A stretch of DNA of 64,000 nt from Allokutzneria oryzae (GCF_042429765.1 NZ_JBHLZU010000003.1:62001-126000); one strand, 5' to 3'. Counted from the first letter of the stretch, positions 1 to 8,661 are shown. Made by a program: numbers and translations. Notes: generated from the sequence alone by a model not told the origin.

Positions 1-870
1 CCGCACCCGCTCCAGCGTCTCCGCGGGCCACAGCGCGGCCAGCGTGGGCACAGTGGACACCACGGTCACGCCGCGCTCCACCAACCAGGGCCCGAGGTCG
101 GCCCCGGACCTGACCAGCGCGCGCGGCGCGGGTGCCAGGCACGCGCCGTGCCGCCAGGCCAGCCACATCTCCTCGCAGGAGGCGTCGAAGGCCACCGACA
201 GCCCGGCGAGCACCCGGTCGCCCGGCCCGATCGGGCGGTCCTGAAGGAACATCCGGGCCTCCGCGTCGACGAACGCGGCGGCGGAGCGGTGGGTGACCGC
301 GACGCCTTTCGGGGTTCCGGTCGAGCCCGAGGTGAAGATGATCCACGCGTCGTCGTCGAGATCCGGCGGGCGCAGCTCGCCCCGTGGCGGGACCTCCGCG
401 CGCGGCGCCAGGTGGCGGCCGGCGCCGAGCACGGCGCACACGCCGGCCTCGGACCACACCAGCTCCGCGCGCTCGTCCGGGTCGTCGGCGTCCACCGGCA
501 CGTAGGCGGCGCCGACGGCCAGCACGGCGAGGATGGAGATGTAGAGGTCCGCGGTGCCCGACGGCGCCCGCACCCCGACCCGGTCCCCGGCGCCGATGCC
601 CGCCTCGCGCAGGCGCTCGCCCAGGCTGTCCACCTCCGCGACCAGCGCCGTGTAGTCGAGCGCGACGAGCCCGTCGTCGATCGCCATGGCGGTGGGGTGG
701 GTGGCCACCGCGGCGCGGAGGATGTCGCACAGCGTCCGTGCGGGCGCGGCGGGGCGCACCGGGTAGACCGCGGGCCCTGCGGTTCCGGCCCGCTGGGGGG
801 ACCAGGGTGGGACGGTTATCTGGAGTAATCCGGATTTGTCCACGTCAGGTGCGGCGAGGGACTTGTACAT
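1..870 (-). CDS. Pls/PosA-family non-ribosomal peptide synthetase, N-terminal part of adenylation domain (runs off window)
   Basis: The first ~290 codons of an acyl-adenylating enzyme that continues beyond base 1. The core A3 motif FTSGSTGTPKGVAVTHR lies at about 300-350, followed by LAGLSVAFDASCEEMWLAW and VVSTVPTLAALWP, a combination I associate with Pls/PosA synthetases (the epsilon-poly-lysine synthase type), where an A domain, a carrier protein and a multi-membrane-span C-terminal part make a homopolymer of an amino acid. Only the A domain is visible, so substrate and the rest of the architecture are unknown. Three in-frame ATGs exist (909, 888, 870); 870 was chosen because GGAGG sits 11 nt upstream, but this is uncertain. 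An upstream region of about 1 kb, AT-richer than the rest, presumably holds its promoter. Confidence 0.82.
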   Translation of the reverse strand, partial: MYKSLAAPDVDKSGLLQITVPPWSPQRAGTAGPAVYPVRPAAPARTLCDILRAAVATHPTAMAIDDGLVALDYTALVAEVDSLGERLREAGIGAGDRVGVRAPSGTADLYISILAVLAVGAAYVPVDADDPDERAELVWSEAGVCAVLGAGRHLAPRAEVPPRGELRPPDLDDDAWIIFTSGSTGTPKGVAVTHRSAAAFVDAEARMFLQDRPIGPGDRVLAGLSVAFDASCEEMWLAWRHGACLAPAPRALVRSGADLGPWLVERGVTVVSTVPTLAALWPAETLERVR

Positions 871-1917
871 CACGTCGGCTGCCTCCATGTACCCAGCGCT
901 GCGGCTCATGTCCGCGCGTGGCACAGCTGTCTGAGGTGAGAAATTGCGGGCACAACAAAATGACCGTCCGCCACTCGGGCGACGGTGACGAGCGACCGCA
1001 TTAGCCCCGAAACGCGGTCCACTCAGTTGCGAATAGTCCTGTTTGACGACATGCGTGAGAGGGAATGCTCTCCCGCGAACCACGAGACACGGCGACCAAG
1101 TCTCTAGATAACCCAACCACCGCGACAACTCGACCTTACAAGGCGAATCCATTGGCTTTTGTGAAAATAATTTCACGTTGACGATTTCTTAACCGTATCG
1201 TGAGCGCAGATGAACTCGATCCCGTTTTGCCCGTTACGAGTTGCCGAGTTTCCGGTTGTCCGGTCAACCAGAAGGGCCGCCACCGAAAACGAATGCATCG
1301 GGCCATGCAGCCCTTCTACCAGCGCAGACGTTTGCCCCACGCCTCGCGATCGCGCCACGCGGCACACAAACAAGACAATCCCAACGAATGCACCAACCGA
1401 ATGCGGAACACCTGAGGCGTCGCCCAGAATTCCCTCGGGTCACCACGCGAAGGGGTCGATGGACATTCTTTTCAGCTCCCTCTCCCCCAAAAACCAGAAA
1501 CGAACCAAGCGAACGTCACGAATTCACGGAAACTCCACAAAGGACGATGGAAAGCAAGCAAGGACCGAGTGCTGATGATCAAGGTCGCGAGACGCGGGGA
1601 CCGATCGACGAGGTTAACCGGGGTGCCCGAGCAGCGCACCCCGTCGCCAGGACCTCGGCACAAAAGAAGAACCCGGCCGAGCGCGACTATTCCGGACCAC
1701 TGTTTCCCGCACCGGGGACGCGCGCCCGTTCCCACCGGAGGGCGCCGGGAGCCCCTGCGGCGCCGACGGCGTCACGTCTCATTTCGAAATGAACCGAAGG
1801 CCGGTGCGCGGCTCCCGGGGCGACGGACGGCGACCTTCCTGATATCGAACCGTGTCCGGGCCAGCACACCGCGTCCTGCATGCTGAGGTGATCGTCGGCT
1901 GGCCTGGGGGTGCTCGG
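871..1917. other. AT-richer intergenic region, no convincing gene
   Basis: About 1 kb without a credible coding frame. The stretch 1020-1640 is clearly lower in GC than its surroundings and no reading frame shows the high-GC third-position pattern of the real genes. It lies upstream of both the NRPS (leftward) and the MpaB-type oxygenase (rightward), so it should contain their promoters. A small palindrome GTGAAAATAATTTCAC is at 1161-1176. AT-rich DNA like this is the kind of region Lsr2 silences in actinobacteria (family knowledge); lsr2 is 6 kb away. Confidence 0.5.
1161..1176. promoter_or_regulatory. Candidate operator palindrome upstream of the NRPS
   Basis: GTGAAA-ATAA-TTTCAC is a perfect 6-bp inverted repeat with a 4-nt spacer inside the AT-richer intergenic DNA, about 290 nt upstream of the NRPS start. 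The shape suits a dimeric repressor or activator. No cognate regulator can be named. Confidence 0.35.
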
Positions 1918-2769
1918 ATGTCGATCGGGCTGAACACGGTGCGGCAGCGGGTCGGCGCGAGCCTGTTCGAGCGCGTCGCCGGTCCCGACGGCCCCGCGAC
2001 CCGGGACCGCATCGACGGCGCCCCTGGCCCGCGGTGGTTCGGCCCGGACAGCGCCATCCGCCGCGTGCACTCCGACGCCTCGATGTTCGTCGGCGGCCTG
2101 CGCGCGTTGCTGCTCCAGTCCTTGCACCCCATGGCAATGGCCGCCGTGTCGGGCCACTCCGGCTACCGCTCCGACCCGTGGGGCAGGTTGCAGCGCACCA
2201 GCACGTTCCTCGCGGTGACCACGTTCGGCACCGCCCAGGACGCGCAGGAGGCCATCGCCCACGTCCGCTCCGTGCACGAACGCATCCGGGGCAAGGCGCC
2301 CGACGGCCGCCCGTACCGCGCGAGCGACCCCCACCTGCTCGGCTGGGTGCACGCGGCGGAGATCGACAGCTTCCTGCGCTGCTACCAGCGATTCGGTCCG
2401 AAACCGCTGAGCGACAAGGAATGTGACGACTACATCGCCGAGACCGCGCGGATCGGCGAGGCCCTCGGGGTGCTCGGTCCGCCGCGTTCCCAAGCGGAGC
2501 TGGCGGCCGTGCTCGACGGGTACCGCCCCGAGCTGCGCGGCACCACGCAGGCCAGGGACACCGCTCGCTTCCTGTTGTTCAAGCCACCACTGCCCTTGCT
2601 CGCGCGAGCGCCCTACGCGGCGTTGGCCTCCGCCGCCGTGGCGTCGTTACCGCAGTGGACGCGATGGCCGTTGCGGCTGCCCTACTTCCCTCCGGTCGAG
2701 CGGACCGCCGTGCAGCTCGCCGGGCACGGGGTCGTCGGCGTGATCCGTTGGGCGATGGCGCCGACCTGA
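1918..2769 (+). CDS. Oxygenase MpaB family protein (DUF2236)
   Basis: A protein of 283 aa of the DUF2236/MpaB family, helical proteins related to the heme-dependent rubber oxygenase Lcp and the fungal MpaB oxygenase. The family features visible are the N-terminal GPRWFGPDSAIRRVHSDASMF region, LLLQSLHPMAMAAV with a histidine expected to approach heme, a WGRLQRTSTFL stretch, and a HAAEIDSFLRCYQRF helix. Actual substrate is unknown for nearly all members. ATG at 1918 was preferred over an upstream ATG at 1852 because it directly precedes the conserved part and has GGGGGTG upstream. It stands alone between the intergenic region and the leftward response-regulator operon. Confidence 0.8.
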   Translation: MSIGLNTVRQRVGASLFERVAGPDGPATRDRIDGAPGPRWFGPDSAIRRVHSDASMFVGGLRALLLQSLHPMAMAAVSGHSGYRSDPWGRLQRTSTFLAVTTFGTAQDAQEAIAHVRSVHERIRGKAPDGRPYRASDPHLLGWVHAAEIDSFLRCYQRFGPKPLSDKECDDYIAETARIGEALGVLGPPRSQAELAAVLDGYRPELRGTTQARDTARFLLFKPPLPLLARAPYAALASAAVASLPQWTRWPLRLPYFPPVERTAVQLAGHGVVGVIRWAMAPT

Positions 2770-2789
2770 GCGCGGGATGCCCCGGCGGG

Positions 2790-3215
2790 TCAGGGGCGGC
2801 GGCAGTCGTAGAGCACGGCGCCCGCTGCTCCCCCGTGGTTCCCCTGCGGCACAACGGCGCAGTGCTCACGTACCCAGTCCATGCGCTGCCGCGCCTGCCC
2901 CTGCTGGGGCGTGAACCGCGCGGCACCCAGCGACGGAGTTGGACGCGGCGAGCGCGCCTCCGTCCAATGCGAGCTTGATCCGCGCCCTGCCGGAGTTGGT
3001 GACCGCGTAGTCCAGGACCTTGCGCTGCTCCGGGCTCAGCTCGCCCTCGTTGGTCCAGTTCCCCCGGTCGTCTCCGCCACTGCGGGCGGGGCCAGGCTCC
3101 GAATGTCCACAGAGGACTGTGGACCGGATGCGGGCAGGCTCGCGTTGGCCGGGAGCGCGCCGATGGCGGAGAGCACCACCATCACCAGCAGCATCCTGCG
3201 GCGGAGCCCGGTCAC
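2790..3215 (-). pseudogene. Broken gene downstream of the response regulator (signal/TM start, two frameshifts)
   Basis: A GTG at 3215 overlaps the stop codon of the upstream response regulator by 4 nt and starts a hydrophobic segment (RRRMLLVMVVLSAIGALPA). The frame stops at 3036, but strongly biased coding continues in a second frame (SPEQRKVLDYAVTNSGRARI, roughly 3065-2930) and then in a third frame (DWVREHCAVVPQGNHGG) that ends at 2790. Three successive frames with good codon bias indicate a gene with two frameshifts. The overlap with an OmpR-type regulator is where a sensor kinase normally begins, so the first segment may be the relic of that kinase; the latter two look like a small secreted protein. 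Identity is unresolved. Confidence 0.5.
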
Positions 3216-3910
3216 CGCGGCAACCGCAGCACGTACCCGACTCCGCGCACGGTGTGGATCAACCGGGGTCCGCCGCAGTCGAGCTTGCGGCGCAGGTACG
3301 ACACGTAGGTCTCCAGGTTGCCCGCCTCCCCCGCGAACTCCTGCCCCCACACGTGGTCGAGCAGCTGCTGGCGGCTCAGCACCACGCGCGCGTTGACGAC
3401 GAAGTAGTGCAGCAGCCGGTACTCGGTGTCGGTCAGTTCGATGAACCGCCCGCCCCGGTGCACCTCCCGCGTGCGCGGGACGATCTCGATGTCGGCGAAC
3501 ACCAGCCGGTCGGCACCGCGCAGCGCCCCGGTGCTGCGGAGCACAGCACGCACCCTGGCCACCAGCTCCCCCACGGAGAAGGGCTTGGTGAGGCAGTCGT
3601 CCCCGCCGAGGGTGAGCCCCCGGATCTTGTCGTCGTCGGAGTCCCTGGCGGTGAGGAACAGCACCGGCACCCCGCCCTGCCGCGCGTGCAGCTTCGGCGC
3701 GAGCGAGACCCCGTCCCCGTCGGGCAGCACCACGTCGAGCACGACGACGTGCGGGGTGAACCGGTCAGCGACGGAGAGCGCCTCGGCGACACTGGCGGCG
3801 CACGTGACCTCGAAGCCCTCGTACCGCAGCGCCGTCGAGACGAGCTCAGTGATCGCCTGCTCGTCGTCGACGACGAGCACCCGGGTGACTGGCCGGTCCG
3901 TTCCGATCAT
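3212..3910 (-). CDS. OmpR/PhoB-family response regulator (orphan)
   Basis: A two-domain regulator of 232 aa. The receiver domain has the acidic pair DD at 15-16, the phospho-acceptor Asp59 in VVVLDVVLPDGDG and Lys109 in LTKPFS; the winged-helix DNA-binding domain ends with YVSYLRRKLD and HTVRGVGYVLR. ATG at 3910 was chosen because it leads straight into the receiver fold; the longer frame upstream lacks homology. No intact histidine kinase adjoins it: the gene that overlaps its stop codon is broken, so the regulator is probably an orphan or works with a distant kinase. Confidence 0.88.
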   Translation of the reverse strand: MIGTDRPVTRVLVVDDEQAITELVSTALRYEGFEVTCAASVAEALSVADRFTPHVVVLDVVLPDGDGVSLAPKLHARQGGVPVLFLTARDSDDDKIRGLTLGGDDCLTKPFSVGELVARVRAVLRSTGALRGADRLVFADIEIVPRTREVHRGGRFIELTDTEYRLLHYFVVNARVVLSRQQLLDHVWGQEFAGEAGNLETYVSYLRRKLDCGGPRLIHTVRGVGYVLRLPR

Positions 3911-4277
3911 GACCAGATCCTGCCGCCCGTTCCTGGGAGAACGCTGGGAACCGCGAACACCCGGATTCGGCCATCGGTGACATGACCGCCCCTCGTTCCG
4001 ACGACGTCCCCGAAGGCGGAGCCGAGCCTTGACGCCGCGCTGGGCACCTCGTGCCGCGGTGCGGAGCCCGGTGGTCCAGCGGCACCGCGGCACGAGCGCG
4101 GCGCGCCTCGGAGACCGTGGTCGTCTCCGGGCAGTCGGTCCGGGCGAGGCGTGGCGCCGACGGGGGCGCAGCGCCGCGCTCGTCACCTTCCTCAGCCAAC
4201 ACGGCCGTTCCGGGAGGCGCGAGCGGGTTCGCGGAAAGCGACTACTAGAGTCCCTTGTGGACAGAGGGGGTACGCCG
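3911..4277. other. Intergenic region between divergent regulator and membrane protein
   Basis: About 370 nt separating the leftward response regulator from the rightward membrane protein. It must hold the two promoters. Reading frames here lack recognisable protein similarity and I see no strong hairpin or repeat. Confidence 0.4.
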
Positions 4278-4904
4278 GTGGCCAGGCGGCGGTTGATCTA
4301 CCGGTGGGTGGAGTTCGCGCTGATCGCCGTCGGCGCCGCGGTCTTCGTCGCGGAGTTCAGCGACGTCTCCGAGCTGCTGGTCCTGGTGGCGTGGGACGTC
4401 GTTGCCGTGTTCTACCTGGGCCTGCGGTGGCTCCGGGTGCGCAGGCACCGCGACGGGCAGGACTCGCGGTGGGTCGACGCCATCGCCGCGCGCCACGTCG
4501 GTTCCGTCTCCTCCGTGCTCGCCGGGTTCGTGGGACTGGGAGCGGGGTTCCTGATCGTGCTCGCCGACCGGCTGGACAGCGGGCTGGCCGTCCAGGCGAA
4601 GCTGGTCGGAGTACCCGCCATCCTGTTCGGCTGGCTGATCCTGCACTTCGGGTACTCCGACCGCTACGCGCACCTGCACTACCTGGTGACCGATGAGGAC
4701 GGGCTGCGCTTTCTGGGGACCGGCAAGCCCAACGCCCTCGACTTCGCCTACTTCTCCTTCACCGTCGGCGTCTCGTTCGCGGTGTCCGATGTGGAGGTTC
4801 ACGACCGGCGCGTCCGGTATGTGGTCCTGGTGCACAGCGTGCTGTCGTTCCTCTACAACACCGCGATACTCGGCATCGCGATCGGCGTGCTCACCGGGCG
4901 TTAG
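4278..4904 (+). CDS. DUF1345-type integral membrane protein
   Basis: A membrane protein of 208 aa with about five hydrophobic spans (for example WVEFALIAVGAAVFVAEF, VLAGFVGLGAGFLIVLA and the C-terminal VLVHSVLSFLYNTAILGIAI). The central FGYSDRYAHLHY and the DFAYFSFTVGVSFAVSDVEV segment are typical of the DUF1345 family, whose function is unknown. A GTG start at 4278 is preferred because AGAGGGGG lies 7 nt upstream; an in-frame GTG at 4257 lacks an RBS. Its last 14 nt overlap the end of the convergent MFS gene. Confidence 0.75.
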   Translation: MARRRLIYRWVEFALIAVGAAVFVAEFSDVSELLVLVAWDVVAVFYLGLRWLRVRRHRDGQDSRWVDAIAARHVGSVSSVLAGFVGLGAGFLIVLADRLDSGLAVQAKLVGVPAILFGWLILHFGYSDRYAHLHYLVTDEDGLRFLGTGKPNALDFAYFSFTVGVSFAVSDVEVHDRRVRYVVLVHSVLSFLYNTAILGIAIGVLTGR

Positions 4905-6462
4905 CCTCTTCCTCGGCGAGCCGCTGGCCCGCGCTCTGCGTCTTGAGCGGGATCTGCTTGATGAACACGATCGCGACCAGCGCGAGCACCGCCATCGGGA
5001 CGCCGAGCAGGAACAGCTCCCCAGTGGCCGTGCCGTAGGCCGAGCGGACCACCGCGGCGACGGGCTCTGGCAGCAGAGCCAGGTTCGGCACCGCCGTCCC
5101 ACCGCCCCCTTCCGGGACCGGGATGCCCGCCGCGGCCAGTCCCTCCGCCGTCATCGTCCCGACCCTGCTGGCCAGCACCGCGCCGAGCACGCTCACCCCG
5201 ATCGAGCCGCCGAGGCTGCGGAAGAACGACAGCGCCGAGGTCGCCGCGCCGAGGTCCTTGGGCGGGACGTCGTTCTGCGCCACCAGGACCAGGTTCTGCA
5301 TCAACAGGCCCACGCCGACGCCGAGCACCGCCATGTAGCAGCCGAGGGTCAGCGCCGAGGTCGTTGCGCCGATGGTGCCCAGCAGGCCGAGCCCGGCGAT
5401 CAGCAGCACACCGCCCAGCAGCAGGTGCCACTTCCAGGTCCCGGTGCGGCTGATCAGCTGGCCGGACACCGTGGAGGCGATCAGCATCGCGAAGATCATC
5501 GGCAGGCTCATCAGCCCGGCCTCCGTCGGCGACTTGCCCAGGGAGAGCTGGAAGTACTGCGACAGGAACACCGTTCCGCCGAACATCGCGACACCGACCA
5601 GGAAGCTCGCGGTGGTGGCCAGCGAGACCGTGCGGATGCGGAACAGGCTCAGCGGCAGCACCGGTTCCGGCACCCGGGACTCCACCACGAGCGCGGCCAC
5701 CAGGACCAGCAGGCCGCCGCCGACCAGCAGCACCGACCACCAGGAGAGCCAGGGGAACTGGTGGCCCGCCAGCGAGGACCACACCAGCAGCGTGGAGACG
5801 CCGGTCATCAGCAGGAACGCGCCGAGGTAGTCGACCTTGACCTCCTTGCGCAGCGCGGGGAGGTTCAGCGTGCGCTGCAGCAGCAGGATGGCCGCGGCCG
5901 TCAGCGGGGTGCCGATGAAGAAGCACCAGCGCCAGCCCAGCCACGGGGTGTCCACCAGCACGCCGCCGATCAGCGGTCCGGCGACCGTGCCGACCGCGAA
6001 CACCGCGCCGAGGACGCCGGAGTACTTGCCGAGATCGCGCGGCGAGACGATGGTCGCCAGGATCACCGGGGCGAGCGCGGTCAGGCCGCCCGCGCCGATA
6101 CCCTGCACGATCCGGCTGACCAGCAGCACCTCGATGCCCCCGGACAGGCCGGCGACCAGCGAGCCGACCAGGAACATCCCCAGCGAGAGCTGGACGAGCA
6201 GCTTCTTGCTGTAGAGGTCGGCGAGCTTGCCCCACAACGGGACCGTGGCCGTCATCGCCAGCAGCTCGGTGGTCACCACCCAGGTGTAGGCCGACTGCGA
6301 GCCGCCGAGGTCGGAGATGATCCTGGGCAGCGCGTTGGCAACGACGGTCGAGGCCAGGATGGACACGAACATGCCCATCATCAGCCCCGACAACGCCTGG
6401 AGCACGGCGCCGCGGCTCAGCTCGGGTGGCTGGTGCACCGGTGGTGGCGCGGTGGTGGTCAT
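4891..6462 (-). CDS. MFS drug/proton antiporter, DHA2 (EmrB/QacA) family
   Basis: An exporter of 523 aa with the 14-span DHA2 pattern. Motif A-like WGKLADLYSKK follows the second span; the antiporter motif C region is AVGTVAGPLIGGVLVD; ASTVVANALPRI is the conserved first-span end. Such proteins expel hydrophobic drugs, dyes or antibiotics in exchange for protons. The gene overlaps the end of the upstream TetR gene by 4 nt (ATGA), so the pair is translationally coupled and the efflux pump is very probably the TetR target. Confidence 0.88.
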   Translation of the reverse strand: MTTTAPPPVHQPPELSRGAVLQALSGLMMGMFVSILASTVVANALPRIISDLGGSQSAYTWVVTTELLAMTATVPLWGKLADLYSKKLLVQLSLGMFLVGSLVAGLSGGIEVLLVSRIVQGIGAGGLTALAPVILATIVSPRDLGKYSGVLGAVFAVGTVAGPLIGGVLVDTPWLGWRWCFFIGTPLTAAAILLLQRTLNLPALRKEVKVDYLGAFLLMTGVSTLLVWSSLAGHQFPWLSWWSVLLVGGGLLVLVAALVVESRVPEPVLPLSLFRIRTVSLATTASFLVGVAMFGGTVFLSQYFQLSLGKSPTEAGLMSLPMIFAMLIASTVSGQLISRTGTWKWHLLLGGVLLIAGLGLLGTIGATTSALTLGCYMAVLGVGVGLLMQNLVLVAQNDVPPKDLGAATSALSFFRSLGGSIGVSVLGAVLASRVGTMTAEGLAAAGIPVPEGGGGTAVPNLALLPEPVAAVVRSAYGTATGELFLLGVPMAVLALVAIVFIKQIPLKTQSAGQRLAEEEANAR

Positions 6463-7118
6463 GCGGTTCCCCCTCGTGGACGGTGTTCGTTGTGGTCTCG
6501 ACGCGGCGCGGGCAGGCCCTCGGCGATCGCGTCGAACGCGGTGCGCAGGAGCTCGGCGATCGGCTGCCGCCCGCCGTTGTGGTGCCAGGTCCTGACGGTG
6601 GCCTTCACCGCGCCGCTGACGACGGAGAACAGCAGCGCGGGATAGAGGTCGCGGTCACCGTCGAGCCCGAGGCGCTCGGCGATGGCGTCGATCATGGTCT
6701 GGTCGGAGGTCAGCTGGGCCGAGACGATCCGCGACAGCAGGCTCGGGTGCTTGTCCACCACGGCGAACCTGGTCAGCCACTCCTCGCGGTCGTCGTCGAA
6801 GGTGGCCATCTCCTCGGCCACCATCGCCATGATCGCCTCCAGCGGGCTGAGCTCGGCGGGCGCGGCCAGCAGCCGCCGCACCGCCCGCTCGGAGCGCTCC
6901 TCCGCGTCCGGGAACGGGACCAGGATCGCGTCCTCCTTGCACGCGAAGTAGTTGAAGAAGGTCCGCGGCGAGACCCCGGCCTCCGCGCTGATGTCCTCGG
7001 CGGTGACGTTGTCCAGACCGCGCTCGGCGACCAGGCGCAGCGCGGCCGCGGCGAGGGCGCGGTGGGTCTCCAGCTTCTTGCGCGCGCGCAGGCCCATCGT
7101 CTGGCCGGTCGATGTCAT
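6459..7118 (-). CDS. TetR-family transcriptional regulator of the MFS pump
   Basis: A regulator of 219 aa with an N-terminal TetR helix-turn-helix (KKLETHRALAAAALRLVAERG, then AEDISAEAGVSPRTFFNYFACKEDAI) and a variable ligand-binding C-terminal part. It is the first gene of an operon with the DHA2 exporter. Two nested palindromic elements lie directly upstream (7131-7162), the expected place for an autoregulatory operator. Start is ATG 7118; an in-frame ATG at 7097 is possible. The inducing ligand cannot be told from sequence. Confidence 0.87.
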   Translation of the reverse strand: MTSTGQTMGLRARKKLETHRALAAAALRLVAERGLDNVTAEDISAEAGVSPRTFFNYFACKEDAILVPFPDAEERSERAVRRLLAAPAELSPLEAIMAMVAEEMATFDDDREEWLTRFAVVDKHPSLLSRIVSAQLTSDQTMIDAIAERLGLDGDRDLYPALLFSVVSGAVKATVRTWHHNGGRQPIAELLRTAFDAIAEGLPAPRRDHNEHRPRGGTA

Positions 7119-7130
7119 GCGACGACGCTA

Positions 7131-7162
7131 GCAAGAATCTTGCAGCCTCTGCATATTTGCAG
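7131..7162. promoter_or_regulatory. TetR operator candidate (two palindromes)
   Basis: GCAAGAATCTTGC (7131-7143) is a near-perfect palindrome 13 nt upstream of the tetR start, and CTGCATATTTGCAG (7149-7162) is a second, imperfect one; both share TGCAG/TTGC half sites. This is where an autoregulated TetR repressor would bind to control the tetR-MFS operon. Confidence 0.6.
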
Positions 7163-7239
7163 CGACTGTACGTTTGTGGTCTTGGTCTCACGGACTCGTC
7201 CGCCTGGCGCATCCACAGTGGACAGGACCGGGACACGGC

Positions 7240-7278
7240 GAAGGGGCACCACCGCGCGGCCCGCGGTGGTGCCCCTTC
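7240..7278 (-). terminator. Terminator hairpin downstream of lsr2
   Basis: GAAGGGGCACCACCGCG pairs with CGCGGTGGTGCCCCTTC around a short loop, about 20 nt beyond the lsr2 stop codon. There is no U tract, as is common in high-GC actinomycetes. Confidence 0.65.
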
Positions 7279-7300
7279 GTCGGAGCGCTGGGAGGAGCGC

Positions 7301-7651
7301 CTAGTTCTTCGACGCCTCGTAGGCCTGGATCACGGTGCCGGGAATGCGACCGCGGTCGGAGACCTCGTGCCCGTTGGCCTTGGCCCAGTCGCGGATCGCG
7401 CGCGTCTCGTCCTTGCTGCGCGCGGAGCCGCCACCCCGGCCGCCCGCGGCGGTGCCGCGCTTGGCCCGCCCGCCGACCCGGCGCGCCGCCTCGACGTACT
7501 GGGCGAACGCGTCGCGCAGCTTGGTGGAGTTCTCCTCGTTGAGGTCGATCTCGTAAGCGACGCCGTCAATAGCGAACTCGACGCGTGAGATGTCTTCACT
7601 ACTGGTTCCGTCCAGGTCATCAATCAGCTGGACGATGGTGAGCTGAGCCAT
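7301..7651 (-). CDS. lsr2: Lsr2, nucleoid-associated silencer (H-NS analogue)
   Basis: A protein of 116 aa. The N-terminal dimerisation domain starts MAQLTIVQLIDDLDG and includes VEFAIDGVAYEIDLNEENS; the C-terminal DNA-binding domain has AIRDWAKANGHEVSDRGRIP, where RGR is the AT-hook-like tripeptide that enters the minor groove. Lsr2 coats AT-rich, often foreign DNA and silences it. ATG 7651 is the family start, with GGGGGC upstream. A decayed second copy lies near 22.2-22.4 kb. The AT-richer regions of this window, such as 1.0-1.6 kb, would be plausible targets. Confidence 0.93.
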   Translation of the reverse strand: MAQLTIVQLIDDLDGTSSEDISRVEFAIDGVAYEIDLNEENSTKLRDAFAQYVEAARRVGGRAKRGTAAGGRGGGSARSKDETRAIRDWAKANGHEVSDRGRIPGTVIQAYEASKN

Positions 7652-8066
7652 GATGTGCCCCCATGAAGGTCTGGATATGCCGTTGGTCGCGACAGTATCA
7701 AATTTCCCGGCACGGTCTCGACATAGGCCGACTATATCGCGGCGGAGTGTCCACCATTTGCGGGAAGGCATGCGTCACATTCACAGATGTGCGCGCACGG
7801 GCTCGCGGCCCGCCGAGTCGGCTAACTCCGTGGTCGAAGGCCCGCGCTGGACCGAATGCGACATCTCGGGAGCCGCGAGGGGTATGCCTGGGTATCCGCG
7901 CGCCGACACCTCGCCCCTGGGCGAATTGTGGACGAAAATCCACCCGATCCGGCCCCAAATGATTAGGACCGACCGGCCCCGGCGTTGCGCCAACCGGACT
8001 CAGGGAGAACCCGGAAGCCTGCACAGAAACCTGTGCACAGATTCCTGTGCACGCTACGGTGCAGGC
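7652..8066. other. Intergenic region between lsr2 and the ArsR regulator
   Basis: About 415 nt between divergent genes; it carries the lsr2 promoter on one side and the arsR promoter-operator on the other (annotated separately at 8020-8066). No coding frame is convincing. Confidence 0.4.
8020..8066 (+). promoter_or_regulatory. Promoter-operator of ArsR module 1 (four TGCA boxes, leaderless start)
   Basis: TGCA occurs at 8020, 8034, 8048 and 8060 (spacing 14, 14, 12). The boxes create two overlapping perfect palindromes, GCACAGAAACCTGTGC (8021-8036) and GCACAGATTCCTGTGC (8035-8050). TACGGT ends 6 nt before the ATG, the spacing of a -10 box for a leaderless actinobacterial mRNA, with TGTGCA about 17 nt before it as a weak -35. 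The same plan occurs in front of the paralogous regulator at 63.6 kb. Confidence 0.65.
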
Positions 8067-8657
8067 ATGACGGCAGCACCACCGCCCGAGGAGCTGGCCG
8101 ACGCGGCCACCCTGAAGGCGCTCGCGCACCCGCTTCGCAGGCGCATCCTCGCTGAGCTCCGGCGTGGACCGGCCTCGGCGACCACGCTCGCCACCGCGCT
8201 CGGGCACAACACCGGCGGGACCAGCTACCACCTCCGGGAGCTGGCCAGGCACGGGTTCGTCGAGGAGGACCCGGCGCTCGGCCGGGGCAAGGAACGCTGG
8301 TGGCGGGTCCGCGAACGCGATCCGCGCACTCCCCCGGCAGGCGAACTGAGTGCGGACACGGTGAAGCTGCTGACCACCATCCGGAACGCTCAGCTCGCTG
8401 AGGACGTAGATGCGTGGGAGCGCTATCAGCAAGAACGCGGGAAAGGTCGGGAAGAGCACGAGTGGGCCGACGCGGTCGAGTTCTCACGCGGCTCGCTGAC
8501 GCTGACGCGAGCAGAACTCACACAGTTCTTCGACGACTACATGGCGCTGCTGAAGCGCTACCGACGGGCACCGCGGGAGACGCCGCAGGAAGCCCGGCGG
8601 ATCCTTCTGCGGTTCATCGCGTTCCCCGATGTGCCCCCCGCACCGAACGCGGACTAG
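8067..8657 (+). CDS. ArsR-family (HTH_20-like) transcriptional regulator, module 1
   Basis: A regulator of 196 aa. The winged helix-turn-helix is N-terminal (LKALAHPLRRRILAELRRG, then SATTLATALGHNTGGTSYHL and RELARHGFVEE); the C-terminal half is helical (EWADAVEFSRGSLTLTRAEL, FFDDYMALLKRYRR, LLRFIAFP). A paralogue with the same layout, including WADAV-FSRGS and RFIAFP, is at 63067-63645. No Cys or His cluster for metal sensing is evident, so a small-molecule or protein signal is more likely. The gene starts directly after its operator and is followed by a hairpin and then a secreted acylase relic, suggesting that it once controlled that gene. Confidence 0.85.
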   Translation: MTAAPPPEELADAATLKALAHPLRRRILAELRRGPASATTLATALGHNTGGTSYHLRELARHGFVEEDPALGRGKERWWRVRERDPRTPPAGELSADTVKLLTTIRNAQLAEDVDAWERYQQERGKGREEHEWADAVEFSRGSLTLTRAELTQFFDDYMALLKRYRRAPRETPQEARRILLRFIAFPDVPPAPNAD

Positions 8658-8661
8658 AGGT

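Noticed and set aside
1173..1886. Several short overlapping frames on both strands in the AT-richer gap
   Set aside because: No codon bias, no RBS, no homology; treated as intergenic.
3020..3985. 321-codon plus-strand frame across the response regulator
   Set aside because: Antisense shadow; the minus strand encodes a clear receiver and winged-helix protein.
4693..6645. 650-codon plus-strand frame
   Set aside because: Antisense to the MFS exporter, low-complexity Q/H/R/D composition, no domain.
7401..7700. Longer Lsr2 frame beginning at 7771
   Set aside because: The extra 40 N-terminal residues lack any Lsr2 similarity; family start is ATG 7651.
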